Shown here: positions 1 through 6,200 of the stretch, one piece after another | Numbering within the stretch: the first letter of the stretch is position 1 | Layout: every line of letters begins with the position of its first letter | Source: Blastocatellia bacterium | GTDB lineage: Bacteria; Acidobacteriota; Blastocatellia; Pyrinomonadales; Pyrinomonadaceae | Direction: 5' to 3' | Assembly: GCA_003175865.1 (NCBI GenBank) | Contig: PSRF01000333.1 | Coordinates: 1-6,200 of the forward strand | Length of the DNA: 6,200 nt | Translations under genes and position numbers: made by a program | Notes under the pieces: model-generated | What the model was told of the DNA's origin: nothing | The model's database searches: none | Seen by the model: only the letters and a program-made list of their open reading frames with translations

Positions 1-14
1 GGGCAGCGTTTCAT
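1..14 (-). CDS. 5' end of a further zinc-ribbon gene (partial, cut by window edge)
   Basis: Only the first four codons and two bases of a fifth are visible, reading M-K-R-C and then CC, which is the start of a proline codon. The call rests on identity with the zinc-ribbon mini-ORF at 2506-2661: 16 nt (CGATGAAACGCTGCCC, here 16-1) match exactly, including two bases before the ATG. The ATG lies 12 nt after the stop of the TPR kinase, a normal operon spacing. Known for the family: in Acidobacteriota, proteins starting MKRCPQC often carry a zinc ribbon followed by a membrane segment and TolB-like/TPR domains. Whether this gene is full length or another mini-gene cannot be seen. Confidence 0.5.
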
Positions 15-26
15 CGAGTCTCAGAC

Positions 27-2513
27 TCAGAGTTGTAACTTCATCCTTTTCAGCAAATCTTTGAAGCGTGGGTCGTCGCGGAGTGATTCAAACGGAAGTT
101 CCCATCGGATTTCCGCTAACCTGTCATTTTGGACGTGGAAATCTTTTTCCAACCACTCGAATGCCTTATCCTTTTCGCCAAGTCCCACACACACTGCGGC
201 GATATCCTGTCCTATCGCTTCTTTTCGCGCGTATTTATCCTCCAGTTCTCTGATGATGGCCAGAGCCTGAGTTTGTTTTCCCGTTGCGGCATAGACATGA
301 CCCAAATCACCGAGTGTGATACCGGAACGTTTAGTTACCTCTACTGCCTTTTCGGCAGCAGCGGTGGCTTCCGCACTGCGTGCTTGTTTTAGGTATGACA
401 GTGCCAAGTACTCATAAGCCGGGCCGAAATTCGGATCGAGTTCGATTGTTTTCAGACTGTTTTCAATGCTCGCCGCATGGTTGTTCTGCGCCTGATACAC
501 TCTGGAAACATTGACGCTGATAACACTAGAGAGCGGGTCAAGTTCGTGAGCCCGCGCTATGATCGCCGCAGACTCGTCGTATCTCCCCATATTTCTGAGG
601 AAGATTGAATACCAGTGATACGCCGTTGGATAATTCGGATTTACTTCGATGGCGCGTTTGAATTCCTTTTCCGCCTCGGCCCATTGCCACAAAGATTCAT
701 TGACCCATGCCAAAGTAGCGTGAGGCTCGGCTAATTCACCGTCGAGACTCAACGCTCGTTCAGCATATGCTTTCGCGTGCTCGATCGTTTCGCTGGTTGG
801 AATGCCGGTGTACTCCGGTAAGACTACGTAGCAATCGGCGAGACCAGCAAATGCGAGGGCATAATTCGGGTCTCTGTCCGTTGCGATCTTGAATTGTTCG
901 ATCGCCTTCTTAATATTTTCAGCAGCGCGTCGGTTCCAGTAATAACGGCCCTTCAAATAAGCTTGATAGGCTTCCGGATCAGAGGTCGCAGACTTGGTTA
1001 CTTTCGTTTCTTCGGCACTTGAGAACTTGGGTGTAAGCCTTGTTGAAACATCCTTGGCGATCTGGCTTTGCAGTGAAACGAGCTCAGATGGTTTGCGTTG
1101 GTATTGGTCCGTCCAGATCACTCGATTCCTTTGAGCGTCGACTAATTCGAGGCTCAATGTTATTTGATCGCCGCGTTGTACGAGTCGGCCAGTAAGAATC
1201 GCCTGCACATCTAACTCTCTCCCGATTGTTTGAAGATCGGTATCTTTTCCCTTGTAGCGAAATACCGCGGAGCGGGGTTTCACATCCAAACTCTGTAAAT
1301 TCGACAAGCTCTTTATGAGCGTCTCGGTGATCCCGTCCGAAAGATATTCAATGTCGGTATTGCTACTCTCATAAACAAACGGCATGACTGCAATGGATTT
1401 GATCTGATCGGCACGAGCCCGGCGACCACTCCAAAACCAGTAACCGCCGGCGAGCAATGCCACGATTAGAACGGCAACAGCAGCGACAGCCAGTTTGTGA
1501 CTCTTGATACCGTTAACTACATACTCTGCACTCGAGGCCGAGTGCGTGACTGAGTGTGTGCTTTGTGCACTACCGGCCACTCTGCTTCCTGGGTTCGAAG
1601 GCACAACCGAACGCTCAATGTCGCCAACTCCTTTCAGCTCTTCTATTACTTCTTCGAGATCGTTCGCCGTCTCCCGGATCGACTGATAACGCTTTTCTGG
1701 TTCCTTCGCGAGACACTTACGAATTATCCGTTGCAACTCTGCGGGTGCGTTCGGATTAATCTCCGTTATTGCGGGTGGGGGTTCACTGATGATTTTGTGT
1801 AAGGTCTCAACCATCGAATCGGCGGTAAATGGCTTGCGACCAGTTGCGGCTTCATAAAGAACACAGCCAAACGAAAAGATGTCGGAACGCTGATCGACAG
1901 GCTTGGCTTTGGCTTGTTCGGGCGACATGTAACCCACAGTGCCCATGATTGCGCCGGGTGTGGAGTGCTGCGGCGACATCACAGCAGTAGCGATTTCACT
2001 CGAATCAGCAGTGGTCACCGGTTGTTGCTCAACTAACTTCGCCAATCCGAAGTCGAGAATCTTTGGGTGTCCATCACCGGTGATCATTACATTGTCGGGT
2101 TTCAAATCACGATGAACAATTCCTGCGGCGTGCGCCTTAGCTAAACCTTCGGCGACTTGCTGCATGTACTTCAGGAGTTTTTGAAGTGGCGCACGCTCTT
2201 GATGAATCTCTGTACGCAACGTGTGGCCGTCAATAAACTCCATCGCGATAAAGTTGGTCCCGTCTGATTCCCCGATGTCATGAATGGTAGCGATGTTCGG
2301 ATGATTGAGTGCCGCCGCAGACTTTGCTTCCTGTACAAACCGTCGCATCAGATCATCATTGCCGGCGACATCAGCCGGTAGAACCTTCAAGGCTACTTTG
2401 CGATCGAGGTTGGTGTCCTGGGCCAGATAGACCTCACCCATTCCGCCCTCCCCGATTTTTGAGACGATGCGGTAATGGGAAAGCGTGGAATTGGGCTCCA
2501 GTTTCTTATTCAT
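27..2513 (-). CDS. Transmembrane Ser/Thr protein kinase with TolB-like domain and TPR repeats
   Basis: This 828-aa protein should phosphorylate Ser/Thr on unidentified targets from the inner membrane. The Hanks kinase domain spans about residues 14-290 and looks catalytically complete: glycine loop GEGGMGEVY (21-29), VALK lysine K43, likely helix-C glutamate E62, HRDLKPDN (134-141, an RD kinase), DFG (154-156) and SPE (197-199). The activation loop is long and rich in Ser/Thr. A Ser/Thr-rich linker (about 295-336) leads to one membrane helix (about 341-361). A TolB-like COG5616-type domain follows (about 371-492, with AVMPF and EYLSDGITETL), then TPR-type helical repeats (about 513-760), and the tail DDPRFKDLL that is common in this family. 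The start is firm: upstream in frame there is no ATG, GTG or TTG before a stop. I see no clear Shine-Dalgarno, and the ATG overlaps the end of the zinc-ribbon ORF (ATGAATAA), which suggests translational coupling. Positive charges flank both sides of the helix (K337/K340 and R364, R365, R367), so topology is not settled; cytoplasmic kinase and periplasmic TPRs is the usual model. Confidence 0.96.
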   Translation of the reverse strand: MNKKLEPNSTLSHYRIVSKIGEGGMGEVYLAQDTNLDRKVALKVLPADVAGNDDLMRRFVQEAKSAAALNHPNIATIHDIGESDGTNFIAMEFIDGHTLRTEIHQERAPLQKLLKYMQQVAEGLAKAHAAGIVHRDLKPDNVMITGDGHPKILDFGLAKLVEQQPVTTADSSEIATAVMSPQHSTPGAIMGTVGYMSPEQAKAKPVDQRSDIFSFGCVLYEAATGRKPFTADSMVETLHKIISEPPPAITEINPNAPAELQRIIRKCLAKEPEKRYQSIRETANDLEEVIEELKGVGDIERSVVPSNPGSRVAGSAQSTHSVTHSASSAEYVVNGIKSHKLAVAAVAVLIVALLAGGYWFWSGRRARADQIKSIAVMPFVYESSNTDIEYLSDGITETLIKSLSNLQSLDVKPRSAVFRYKGKDTDLQTIGRELDVQAILTGRLVQRGDQITLSLELVDAQRNRVIWTDQYQRKPSELVSLQSQIAKDVSTRLTPKFSSAEETKVTKSATSDPEAYQAYLKGRYYWNRRAAENIKKAIEQFKIATDRDPNYALAFAGLADCYVVLPEYTGIPTSETIEHAKAYAERALSLDGELAEPHATLAWVNESLWQWAEAEKEFKRAIEVNPNYPTAYHWYSIFLRNMGRYDESAAIIARAHELDPLSSVISVNVSRVYQAQNNHAASIENSLKTIELDPNFGPAYEYLALSYLKQARSAEATAAAEKAVEVTKRSGITLGDLGHVYAATGKQTQALAIIRELEDKYARKEAIGQDIAAVCVGLGEKDKAFEWLEKDFHVQNDRLAEIRWELPFESLRDDPRFKDLLKRMKLQL

Positions 2514-2661
2514 CTGATTCGATAGGTATGAACTTCAGTGACATCCGGTGAGCCAAGTTGCATCCCGTGATTCTCAACTTCAAGTTCGTCGCGCCATCAA
2601 CGCGACAGAACTTCAGCGTCTCGTCAGTCTCAACGCGATTACATTGTGGGCAGCGTTTCAT
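2506..2661 (-). CDS. Zinc-ribbon mini-protein (51 aa), possibly a remnant of a larger gene
   Basis: An intact 51-codon ORF lies between the two kinase genes. Residues 1-25 carry a single zinc-ribbon half-module: C4-P-Q-C7, then 11 residues, then F18-C19-R-V-D22-G. Proteins starting this way are common in Blastocatellia-type Acidobacteriota (family knowledge from memory), where the ribbon usually opens a longer protein. Likely metal ligands are C4, C7, C19 and either D22 or C34. After about residue 25 the sequence no longer resembles the family. The ORF starts 22 nt after the propeller kinase stop with only a weak AGG before the ATG. Its TAA overlaps the TPR kinase start in ATGAATAA, an arrangement typical of coupled translation. 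Two readings remain: a real small protein made with the kinases, or the surviving 5' end of a zinc-ribbon/TPR gene whose remainder was lost or replaced. It has no visible membrane segment. Confidence 0.6.
   Translation of the reverse strand: MKRCPQCNRVETDETLKFCRVDGATNLKLRITGCNLAHRMSLKFIPIESDE
2588..2606 (-). repeat. Perfect 6-bp inverted repeat (stem-loop) inside the zinc-ribbon ORF
   Basis: The arms GTCGCG (2588-2593) and CGCGAC (2601-2606) enclose a 7-nt loop. In the transcript this forms a GC-rich hairpin within codons 19-25 of the mini-ORF, about 75 nt before the TPR kinase start. No U-run follows it, so it is not an intrinsic terminator. It could affect mRNA stability or coupled translation, or it may be chance within coding sequence. 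Confidence 0.3.
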
Positions 2662-2663
2662 CG
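2648..2663 (-). repeat. 16-nt direct repeat, second copy at 1-16
   Basis: CGATGAAACGCTGCCC on the minus strand occurs here and again at 16-1. Both copies span the start codon of an MKRC(P) zinc-ribbon reading frame just downstream of a kinase gene. The copies begin 20 and 10 nt after the respective kinase stop codons. The shared part at the left edge may continue beyond the window, so the true repeat length is unknown. Conserved coding of a zinc ribbon from a recent duplication explains it better than a regulatory site. Confidence 0.7.
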
Positions 2664-2683
2664 CCTAGAAAGGTTTAGACAGT

Positions 2684-5368
2684 TCATTTCTTCAACAGCG
2701 CGGTCCAATTCATAATCACCGTCGGAGGCGCGGCTTTCGTATCACCGATGAGCGTGCCGATGAGAAACCGCTGACCGTCGGGCGAAACGTCGTATTCGTG
2801 ATAAATGCTTCCCTCTACGCCCAAGATTCGAGTTTTGAAAAGCGGTTTCGGCGTGGCGAATTCAAACTGCGGCCCGGTGGTCTTTACCGAGGAAGCCATC
2901 ATCTGACCGTCGCCGGAGATGAAAAAAAGTTCGCTGCCGTCGCGGCGCCAGACTGGAAGCGTGCCGCCGCCAGTCGAGACGGCCTTCTTATCAGTACCCA
3001 GTTTGCCGTCCGCCGAAAATGATTGGACATAGATTTGGTAAGCACCAGTTTCATCCGATGCATAAGCGAGCCATCGTCCGTCGGGCGAAAGCGTGGGGTC
3101 CTGTTCGTCGAACGGTGAATTCAACAACAAATACTCTTTCCGGTCACCAAACATTGGCACCGCCCACACATCCATGCGCGTTTTAGCGCCGCGTTCCATG
3201 AAAAGGATGAAACGACCGTCTGATGACCAAGACGCGGGAAAGGCGGTTCGCGGAAGAATTGTCTCGGCCTCGCCCGAGCCGTTAGCAGCTTTCATGACAA
3301 TGTTGTTCCCGTTGTTATAGACAATGCGGCTTCCGTCCGGCGACCAGAGCGGCATCTGACTGAACGTCGAAGTTATTCGCAGGGAGGTTTTGTTTTCGAG
3401 ATCGACCACCCAGAGATTCGAATCTGCCCCGACGGGACTTATGGTCCTTCTCACCGCAAGGCGTTTCCCGTCTGGTGAAAGCATGGGGCTTTGACCGACA
3501 GAAACCTTCGTCGAAGCCTCAACCTCTCCCGTCTGCTTCCCGGCGCGGTCGTACCAGATGAGCTGATAATCCCGTTGCCATAGCCCCTGCCAGATTAGGA
3601 CGCCGTTGTCCGAAACAGAAAATCGCCTAACACCGGGAGCAGCGTTTCTTCCGCCTGTGATAATCGGTATCGGCTCGCCGCTCAGCGTGAGTTTGCCCGC
3701 GTCAATTGCCTGGGCCACCAGCGCATCATTTTGTATAAAGATCAGCCAGCCCGGCGGGGCGTAAATTGCGGGTCCTCTGAAATCGGCAATTCGTTTGAGC
3801 TCCGGCGAATCCAATGAGCCTGCCCACATCCCTCCTTTCAAACCAAGCAGAAAATGTCGACCGTCTGGCAGAAAGTACGGATTGCGATGCTCTACGTCAT
3901 CACTTTCGGTCTTCAGCTCGACCGGCTTTGGCTCACCTCCCCGAGCCGGCACCTGCATGAGCGTCATGCGATACCCGGGACCAAAGACGATGACGCCGTC
4001 TTTGTTCCAAGTTCCTCCGGTCAGTCGAGGGGAATCGCACAGCACCTGCGCGTTCGCGCCCGTTAGATCGGAGCGCTTGAGCTTTCCGTTGGAGCCGTAG
4101 CCAACTGATCTGCTGTCGGGCGACCAGAATGGCTCTAGCGCGTTTTCGGAACCTGGCAGCAGTTTTACTTCGGAGGAATCGAGGTTGCGGACGTAGAGCA
4201 TATGCTTGCCGTCCGCCGAAATAGCGGTAAAGGCGATCTTTTGCCCGTCGGGAGAGATGACCGCCGCATCGTGCAGCGTGTCGTTAAAGGCGAGTTCGGA
4301 CGGCGGAGTAAAAGTTAGCCTCGCTGCGCTTGTGTCCGAGATCGCGCGATTGAAATAAATGAAAGCGAGAGCCGCAAGTAAGCCGGTGATACAAACAGCC
4401 GTGATGATCCAAGCGATTGGCGCCGTCCGGAAATGTGACCAAACACCTAATGGCCTTTCTTTCGTCTCGCCCAATGCCTCGATGGTAGAGGTTTGGCCTG
4501 AAATGATTGCGCTTCCCGAAAGACTCTCGATCGCAAATGCGAGATCTCGCGCCGAATGAAATCGTTCGGCCGGATTTTTTTCCAGACAATGACGTACCAC
4601 GCGCTCGAGCGCAGGCGACACTGTCTTGTTCGTCTCAGAAAGATCGGGCGGGTCCTCGCGCAGGATCGCGCTCATCGTTTCTGCCATCGAGTCGCCACGA
4701 AACGCGCGCTTGCCTGAGAGCATCTCGTACAGGATTGCGCCGAAGGAAAAGATGTCTGAACGATGATCAACTGCCTTGCCCTTCAACTGTTCCGGTGACA
4801 TGTAGCCGACCGTCCCCATCACAGTCCCGGGATCAGTGTTCACTTTGCGCGTGGGAACTTCTGTTTGCGAGTAATTACCGTCAGCAGTGCCGGTTAACTT
4901 TGCGATACCAAAATCAAGAATCTTTACGCGGCCATCGTCAGTGATGAAGACGTTGTCTGGCTTGATGTCGCGATGGACGATGCCTTTGTCGTGTGCAGCG
5001 GCGAGTCCGCGCGCAAGTTGCAAGGCATAGTCGATTGCTTTTCGTTGGGGCAGTGAATTGCCCGCCATGAGTTCGCGCAACGTTTCGCCTTCGAGCAATT
5101 CCGAGACAATAAATGGTGCGCCTGCATGCGTGCCGATGTGATAGATGACGAGGATGTTGGGATGATTGAGTCCACCCGCCGCCTGCGCTTCTTGTTCAAA
5201 TCGGGCGAGACGATCTTTGTCAGCGGAAAGCGCAGCGGGCAAAACTTTAATAGCTACATCACGGCCAAGTTTTGGATCGCGTGCACGCCAAACCTCACCC
5301 ATGCCGCCTTCGCCGATCTTCGAGACGATGGTGTACTGAGCCAGTGTCGTGTTGGGGGAGATGGACAT
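2684..5368 (-). CDS. Transmembrane Ser/Thr protein kinase with TolB-like PD40 beta-propeller
   Basis: This 894-aa protein pairs a complete Hanks kinase domain (about 12-283) with a C-terminal propeller. Kinase landmarks are GEGGMGEVW (19-27), K41 in VAIK, likely helix-C glutamate E60, HRDIKPDN (132-139, RD type), DFG (152-154) and SPE (191-193). One membrane helix lies at about 317-338, with R305, H312 and R314 on the kinase side, which fits a cytoplasmic kinase. Residues about 350-880 contain many PD40/WD40-like blade motifs: SPDG near 372, SPDS 416, LPDG 500, SDNG 586, SPDG 631, SPDG 676, SSDG 715, SPDG 761, RRDG 808 and SPDG 862. The ending NWTALLKK is familiar from acidobacterial kinases of this architecture. 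The propeller probably binds a protein or other ligand outside the membrane; that is inference. The start is firm because an in-frame TAA lies 18 nt upstream with no other start codon between. No strong Shine-Dalgarno is visible. It has its own likely promoter and heads the run of genes toward the left edge. Confidence 0.96.
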   Translation of the reverse strand: MSISPNTTLAQYTIVSKIGEGGMGEVWRARDPKLGRDVAIKVLPAALSADKDRLARFEQEAQAAGGLNHPNILVIYHIGTHAGAPFIVSELLEGETLRELMAGNSLPQRKAIDYALQLARGLAAAHDKGIVHRDIKPDNVFITDDGRVKILDFGIAKLTGTADGNYSQTEVPTRKVNTDPGTVMGTVGYMSPEQLKGKAVDHRSDIFSFGAILYEMLSGKRAFRGDSMAETMSAILREDPPDLSETNKTVSPALERVVRHCLEKNPAERFHSARDLAFAIESLSGSAIISGQTSTIEALGETKERPLGVWSHFRTAPIAWIITAVCITGLLAALAFIYFNRAISDTSAARLTFTPPSELAFNDTLHDAAVISPDGQKIAFTAISADGKHMLYVRNLDSSEVKLLPGSENALEPFWSPDSRSVGYGSNGKLKRSDLTGANAQVLCDSPRLTGGTWNKDGVIVFGPGYRMTLMQVPARGGEPKPVELKTESDDVEHRNPYFLPDGRHFLLGLKGGMWAGSLDSPELKRIADFRGPAIYAPPGWLIFIQNDALVAQAIDAGKLTLSGEPIPIITGGRNAAPGVRRFSVSDNGVLIWQGLWQRDYQLIWYDRAGKQTGEVEASTKVSVGQSPMLSPDGKRLAVRRTISPVGADSNLWVVDLENKTSLRITSTFSQMPLWSPDGSRIVYNNGNNIVMKAANGSGEAETILPRTAFPASWSSDGRFILFMERGAKTRMDVWAVPMFGDRKEYLLLNSPFDEQDPTLSPDGRWLAYASDETGAYQIYVQSFSADGKLGTDKKAVSTGGGTLPVWRRDGSELFFISGDGQMMASSVKTTGPQFEFATPKPLFKTRILGVEGSIYHEYDVSPDGQRFLIGTLIGDTKAAPPTVIMNWTALLKK

Positions 5369-5396
5369 TCGTTTTCGGCGAAGAAGTTATCAACAG

Positions 5397-5425
5397 ATTA
5401 CGCGGATTTCTCTTTGAGTAGTCAA
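5397..5425 (-). promoter_or_regulatory. Candidate sigma70-type promoter of the propeller kinase operon
   Basis: On the minus strand TTGACT (5425-5420, five of six to TTGACA) is followed after exactly 17 nt by CGTAAT (5402-5397, four of six to TATAAT). Initiation would fall near 5390 and give a leader of about 22 nt before the ATG at 5368. The -35 box sits in a short direct repeat, AGTAGT on the plus strand at 5417-5422 and 5425-5430, which might be an operator half-site pair. This is a prediction from spacing and consensus alone, and promoter consensus in Acidobacteriota is only loosely known. Confidence 0.45.
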
Positions 5426-5461
5426 GTAGTTCTCCAGTGCCCTCCGTATTGCGGCTTCGCT

Positions 5462-5490
5462 GCTTTCCTTGCTGAAAGCCTTTGGCTTTC
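5462..5490 (-). repeat. Nested inverted repeats (GAAAGCC/GGCTTTC), REP-like or weak terminator
   Basis: On the plus strand GAAAGCC (5474-5480), a TTT loop and GGCTTTC (5484-5490) form a perfect 7-bp hairpin. A third arm, GCTTTC (5462-5467), can pair instead with GAAAGC at 5474-5479 across a 6-nt loop, so two hairpins compete for the same middle arm. GCTTCGC also appears twice around it (5454-5460 and 5513-5519). It lies between the 3' end of the ABM-like gene and the kinase promoter, where a terminator would be expected, but no T-run follows on either strand. A dispersed REP-like element or mRNA-stabilising hairpin is equally possible. Confidence 0.5.
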
Positions 5491-5526
5491 CGTCAAATCT
5501 CTAGTCCTTGAAGCTTCGCCTCCGGG

Positions 5527-6200
5527 CTACTTCACGCTCACTGCCAGCGTGTCGTGATGCGAACTAATCAAAGTACGTAGGTAAGGACCAATACGGCTAG
5601 CTGCTTCGAACCCAGCCACTTTCGCCGCTGCATCCTGGTCTGTTTCAGGAATGCCGGCGCTTTCCGCAAAATGTTTGAGATCCCTATATGTGCCAATAGT
5701 AAATAGATCCCATGAGGCGCCCTGGTCACGCACAAAGATCAGATTCTCCGGACGCTTGAGTGCTTTCAAATAAGTATTCTCCATTTCGCGTTCTTTGAAT
5801 AACTCAGCCTTCTTACCGGCGAGCGCGTCAAACATCTCCACGTGAAAGAACGCAGACGAGGCAAATACCTTCTGTAGCTCAGCCAGTGGTGGTCCATAGA
5901 CAAAGACGTCTTCCTGCCAGGCGATCAGGGCGTCGAGTTTGTCCTCGCTCGCTTTGAGGATCTGCATTCTTTTGGACACTCGCTCCGGACTGTAATAGTC
6001 GGCGTAGCTCTTCATCGGGATCAACAGCAGAAGGTCCCAATGATCGCCCTGACTGTGGCGCATCATCAGCGGCTGCTCATCGCCTCCATTCCTGTATTCA
6101 GTCAGTGACGATTTGTATAACTCGATCACCTCCAGCAACTTTCCTGGCGCCGCTTGGACTAGCTTCGCCTTGTAAAGATAAGTCGGCGCGGATGCGTTCG
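5527..6200 (-). CDS. Tandem ABM-like (alpha/beta ferredoxin-like) domain protein, 5' end missing
   Basis: The visible part has 223 residues and a TAG stop. The frame stays open to the window edge, and a TTG at 6138 is probably not the start, because the 20 codons before it (including TYLYKAKLVQAAPGK) complete a natural first strand and helix. Two similar halves can be seen. One runs from about visible residue 6 to 70 and the other from about 117 to 180, each with the order strand, long helix, strand, strand, helix. They share the landmarks QGDHWDLL (visible 50-57) and QGASWDLF (159-166). This layout resembles dimeric alpha-beta barrel families such as ABM or NIPSNAP, here as an internal duplication; the fold is inferred, and no enzyme activity can be assigned. 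No membrane segment is visible, and a signal peptide could lie in the missing part. It is separated from the kinase operon by 158 nt and is likely a separate unit. Confidence 0.75.
   Translation of the reverse strand, partial: NASAPTYLYKAKLVQAAPGKLLEVIELYKSSLTEYRNGGDEQPLMMRHSQGDHWDLLLLIPMKSYADYYSPERVSKRMQILKASEDKLDALIAWQEDVFVYGPPLAELQKVFASSAFFHVEMFDALAGKKAELFKEREMENTYLKALKRPENLIFVRDQGASWDLFTIGTYRDLKHFAESAGIPETDQDAAAKVAGFEAASRIGPYLRTLISSHHDTLAVSVK

Noticed and set aside
2576..2586. Palindrome AACTT-C-AAGTT as an operator for the TPR kinase gene
   Set aside because: It is AT-rich, short, within the zinc-ribbon ORF, and not paired with a convincing -35/-10 set. Chance is a sufficient explanation.
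2664..2683. Possible terminator after the propeller kinase
   Set aside because: The 20 nt contain no inverted repeat or T-run, so readthrough into the zinc-ribbon and TPR kinase genes is more likely.
4284..4589. Minus-strand open frame of 101 codons in a second frame
   Set aside because: It overlaps the linker and membrane helix of the 894-aa kinase in another frame and has no features of its own. The kinase frame is uninterrupted through this region, so it is not evidence of a frameshift.
4507..4944. Plus-strand open frame of 145 codons
   Set aside because: It lies wholly inside the propeller kinase gene, whose catalytic motifs fix the minus strand as coding. Its translation is rich in Arg, Ser and Cys, as expected of an antisense shadow, and shows no recognisable domain.
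5474..5490. Hairpin as a Rho-independent terminator of the ABM-like gene
   Set aside because: The stem is perfect, but on the minus strand it is followed by AGCAAGG rather than a U-rich run, so I list it as a repeat rather than a terminator.
5126..5557. Plus-strand open frame of 143 codons crossing the intergenic gap
   Set aside because: It spans the antisense of the kinase N-terminus, the promoter and hairpin region, and the end of the ABM-like gene. No domain is recognisable and it has no credible start context.

Overview
The window looks like chromosomal DNA from a soil or environmental member of the Acidobacteriota, most likely Blastocatellia-like. The reasons are two paralogous transmembrane Hanks-type Ser/Thr kinases, one with a TolB-like/TPR tail and one with a TolB/PD40 beta-propeller tail, plus an N-terminal zinc-ribbon signature (MKRCPQC...FCRVDG). 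These combinations are greatly expanded in that phylum. The lineage is inferred from recalled family resemblance, not from a search. Every gene I can support lies on the minus strand, so the transcription order runs from high to low coordinates.

Layout in transcription order. (1) 6200-5527 is the 3' part of a gene, cut by the window edge, for a protein with two copies of what looks like an alpha/beta ferredoxin-like (ABM-type) domain. (2) 5526-5369 is a 158-nt gap, the longest gene-free stretch. It holds a hairpin cluster of GAAAGCC/GGCTTTC arms and a plausible sigma70-type promoter. (3) 5368-2684 is an 894-aa kinase with one membrane segment and a PD40 propeller. (4) 2661-2506 is a 51-codon ORF for a zinc-ribbon mini-protein, 22 nt after the first kinase and overlapping the start of the next gene. 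(5) 2513-27 is an 828-aa kinase with one membrane segment, a TolB-like (COG5616-type) domain and TPRs. (6) 14-1 is the first codons of a further gene that begins with the same nucleotides as the mini-protein (MKRC...).

From 5368 to the left edge the genes are packed with gaps of 22 nt, an 8-nt overlap and 12 nt, and I see no terminator between them. They read as one operon in which kinase genes alternate with zinc-ribbon genes. A reasonable model is a membrane signalling cassette: two active-looking RD kinases facing the cytoplasm, each joined through one helix to a different protein-binding platform (propeller or TPR), with small zinc-ribbon proteins made alongside. Ligands, substrates and the role of the zinc-ribbon pieces cannot be read from the sequence. 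I see no tRNA, rRNA, CRISPR array, transposase or phage gene.
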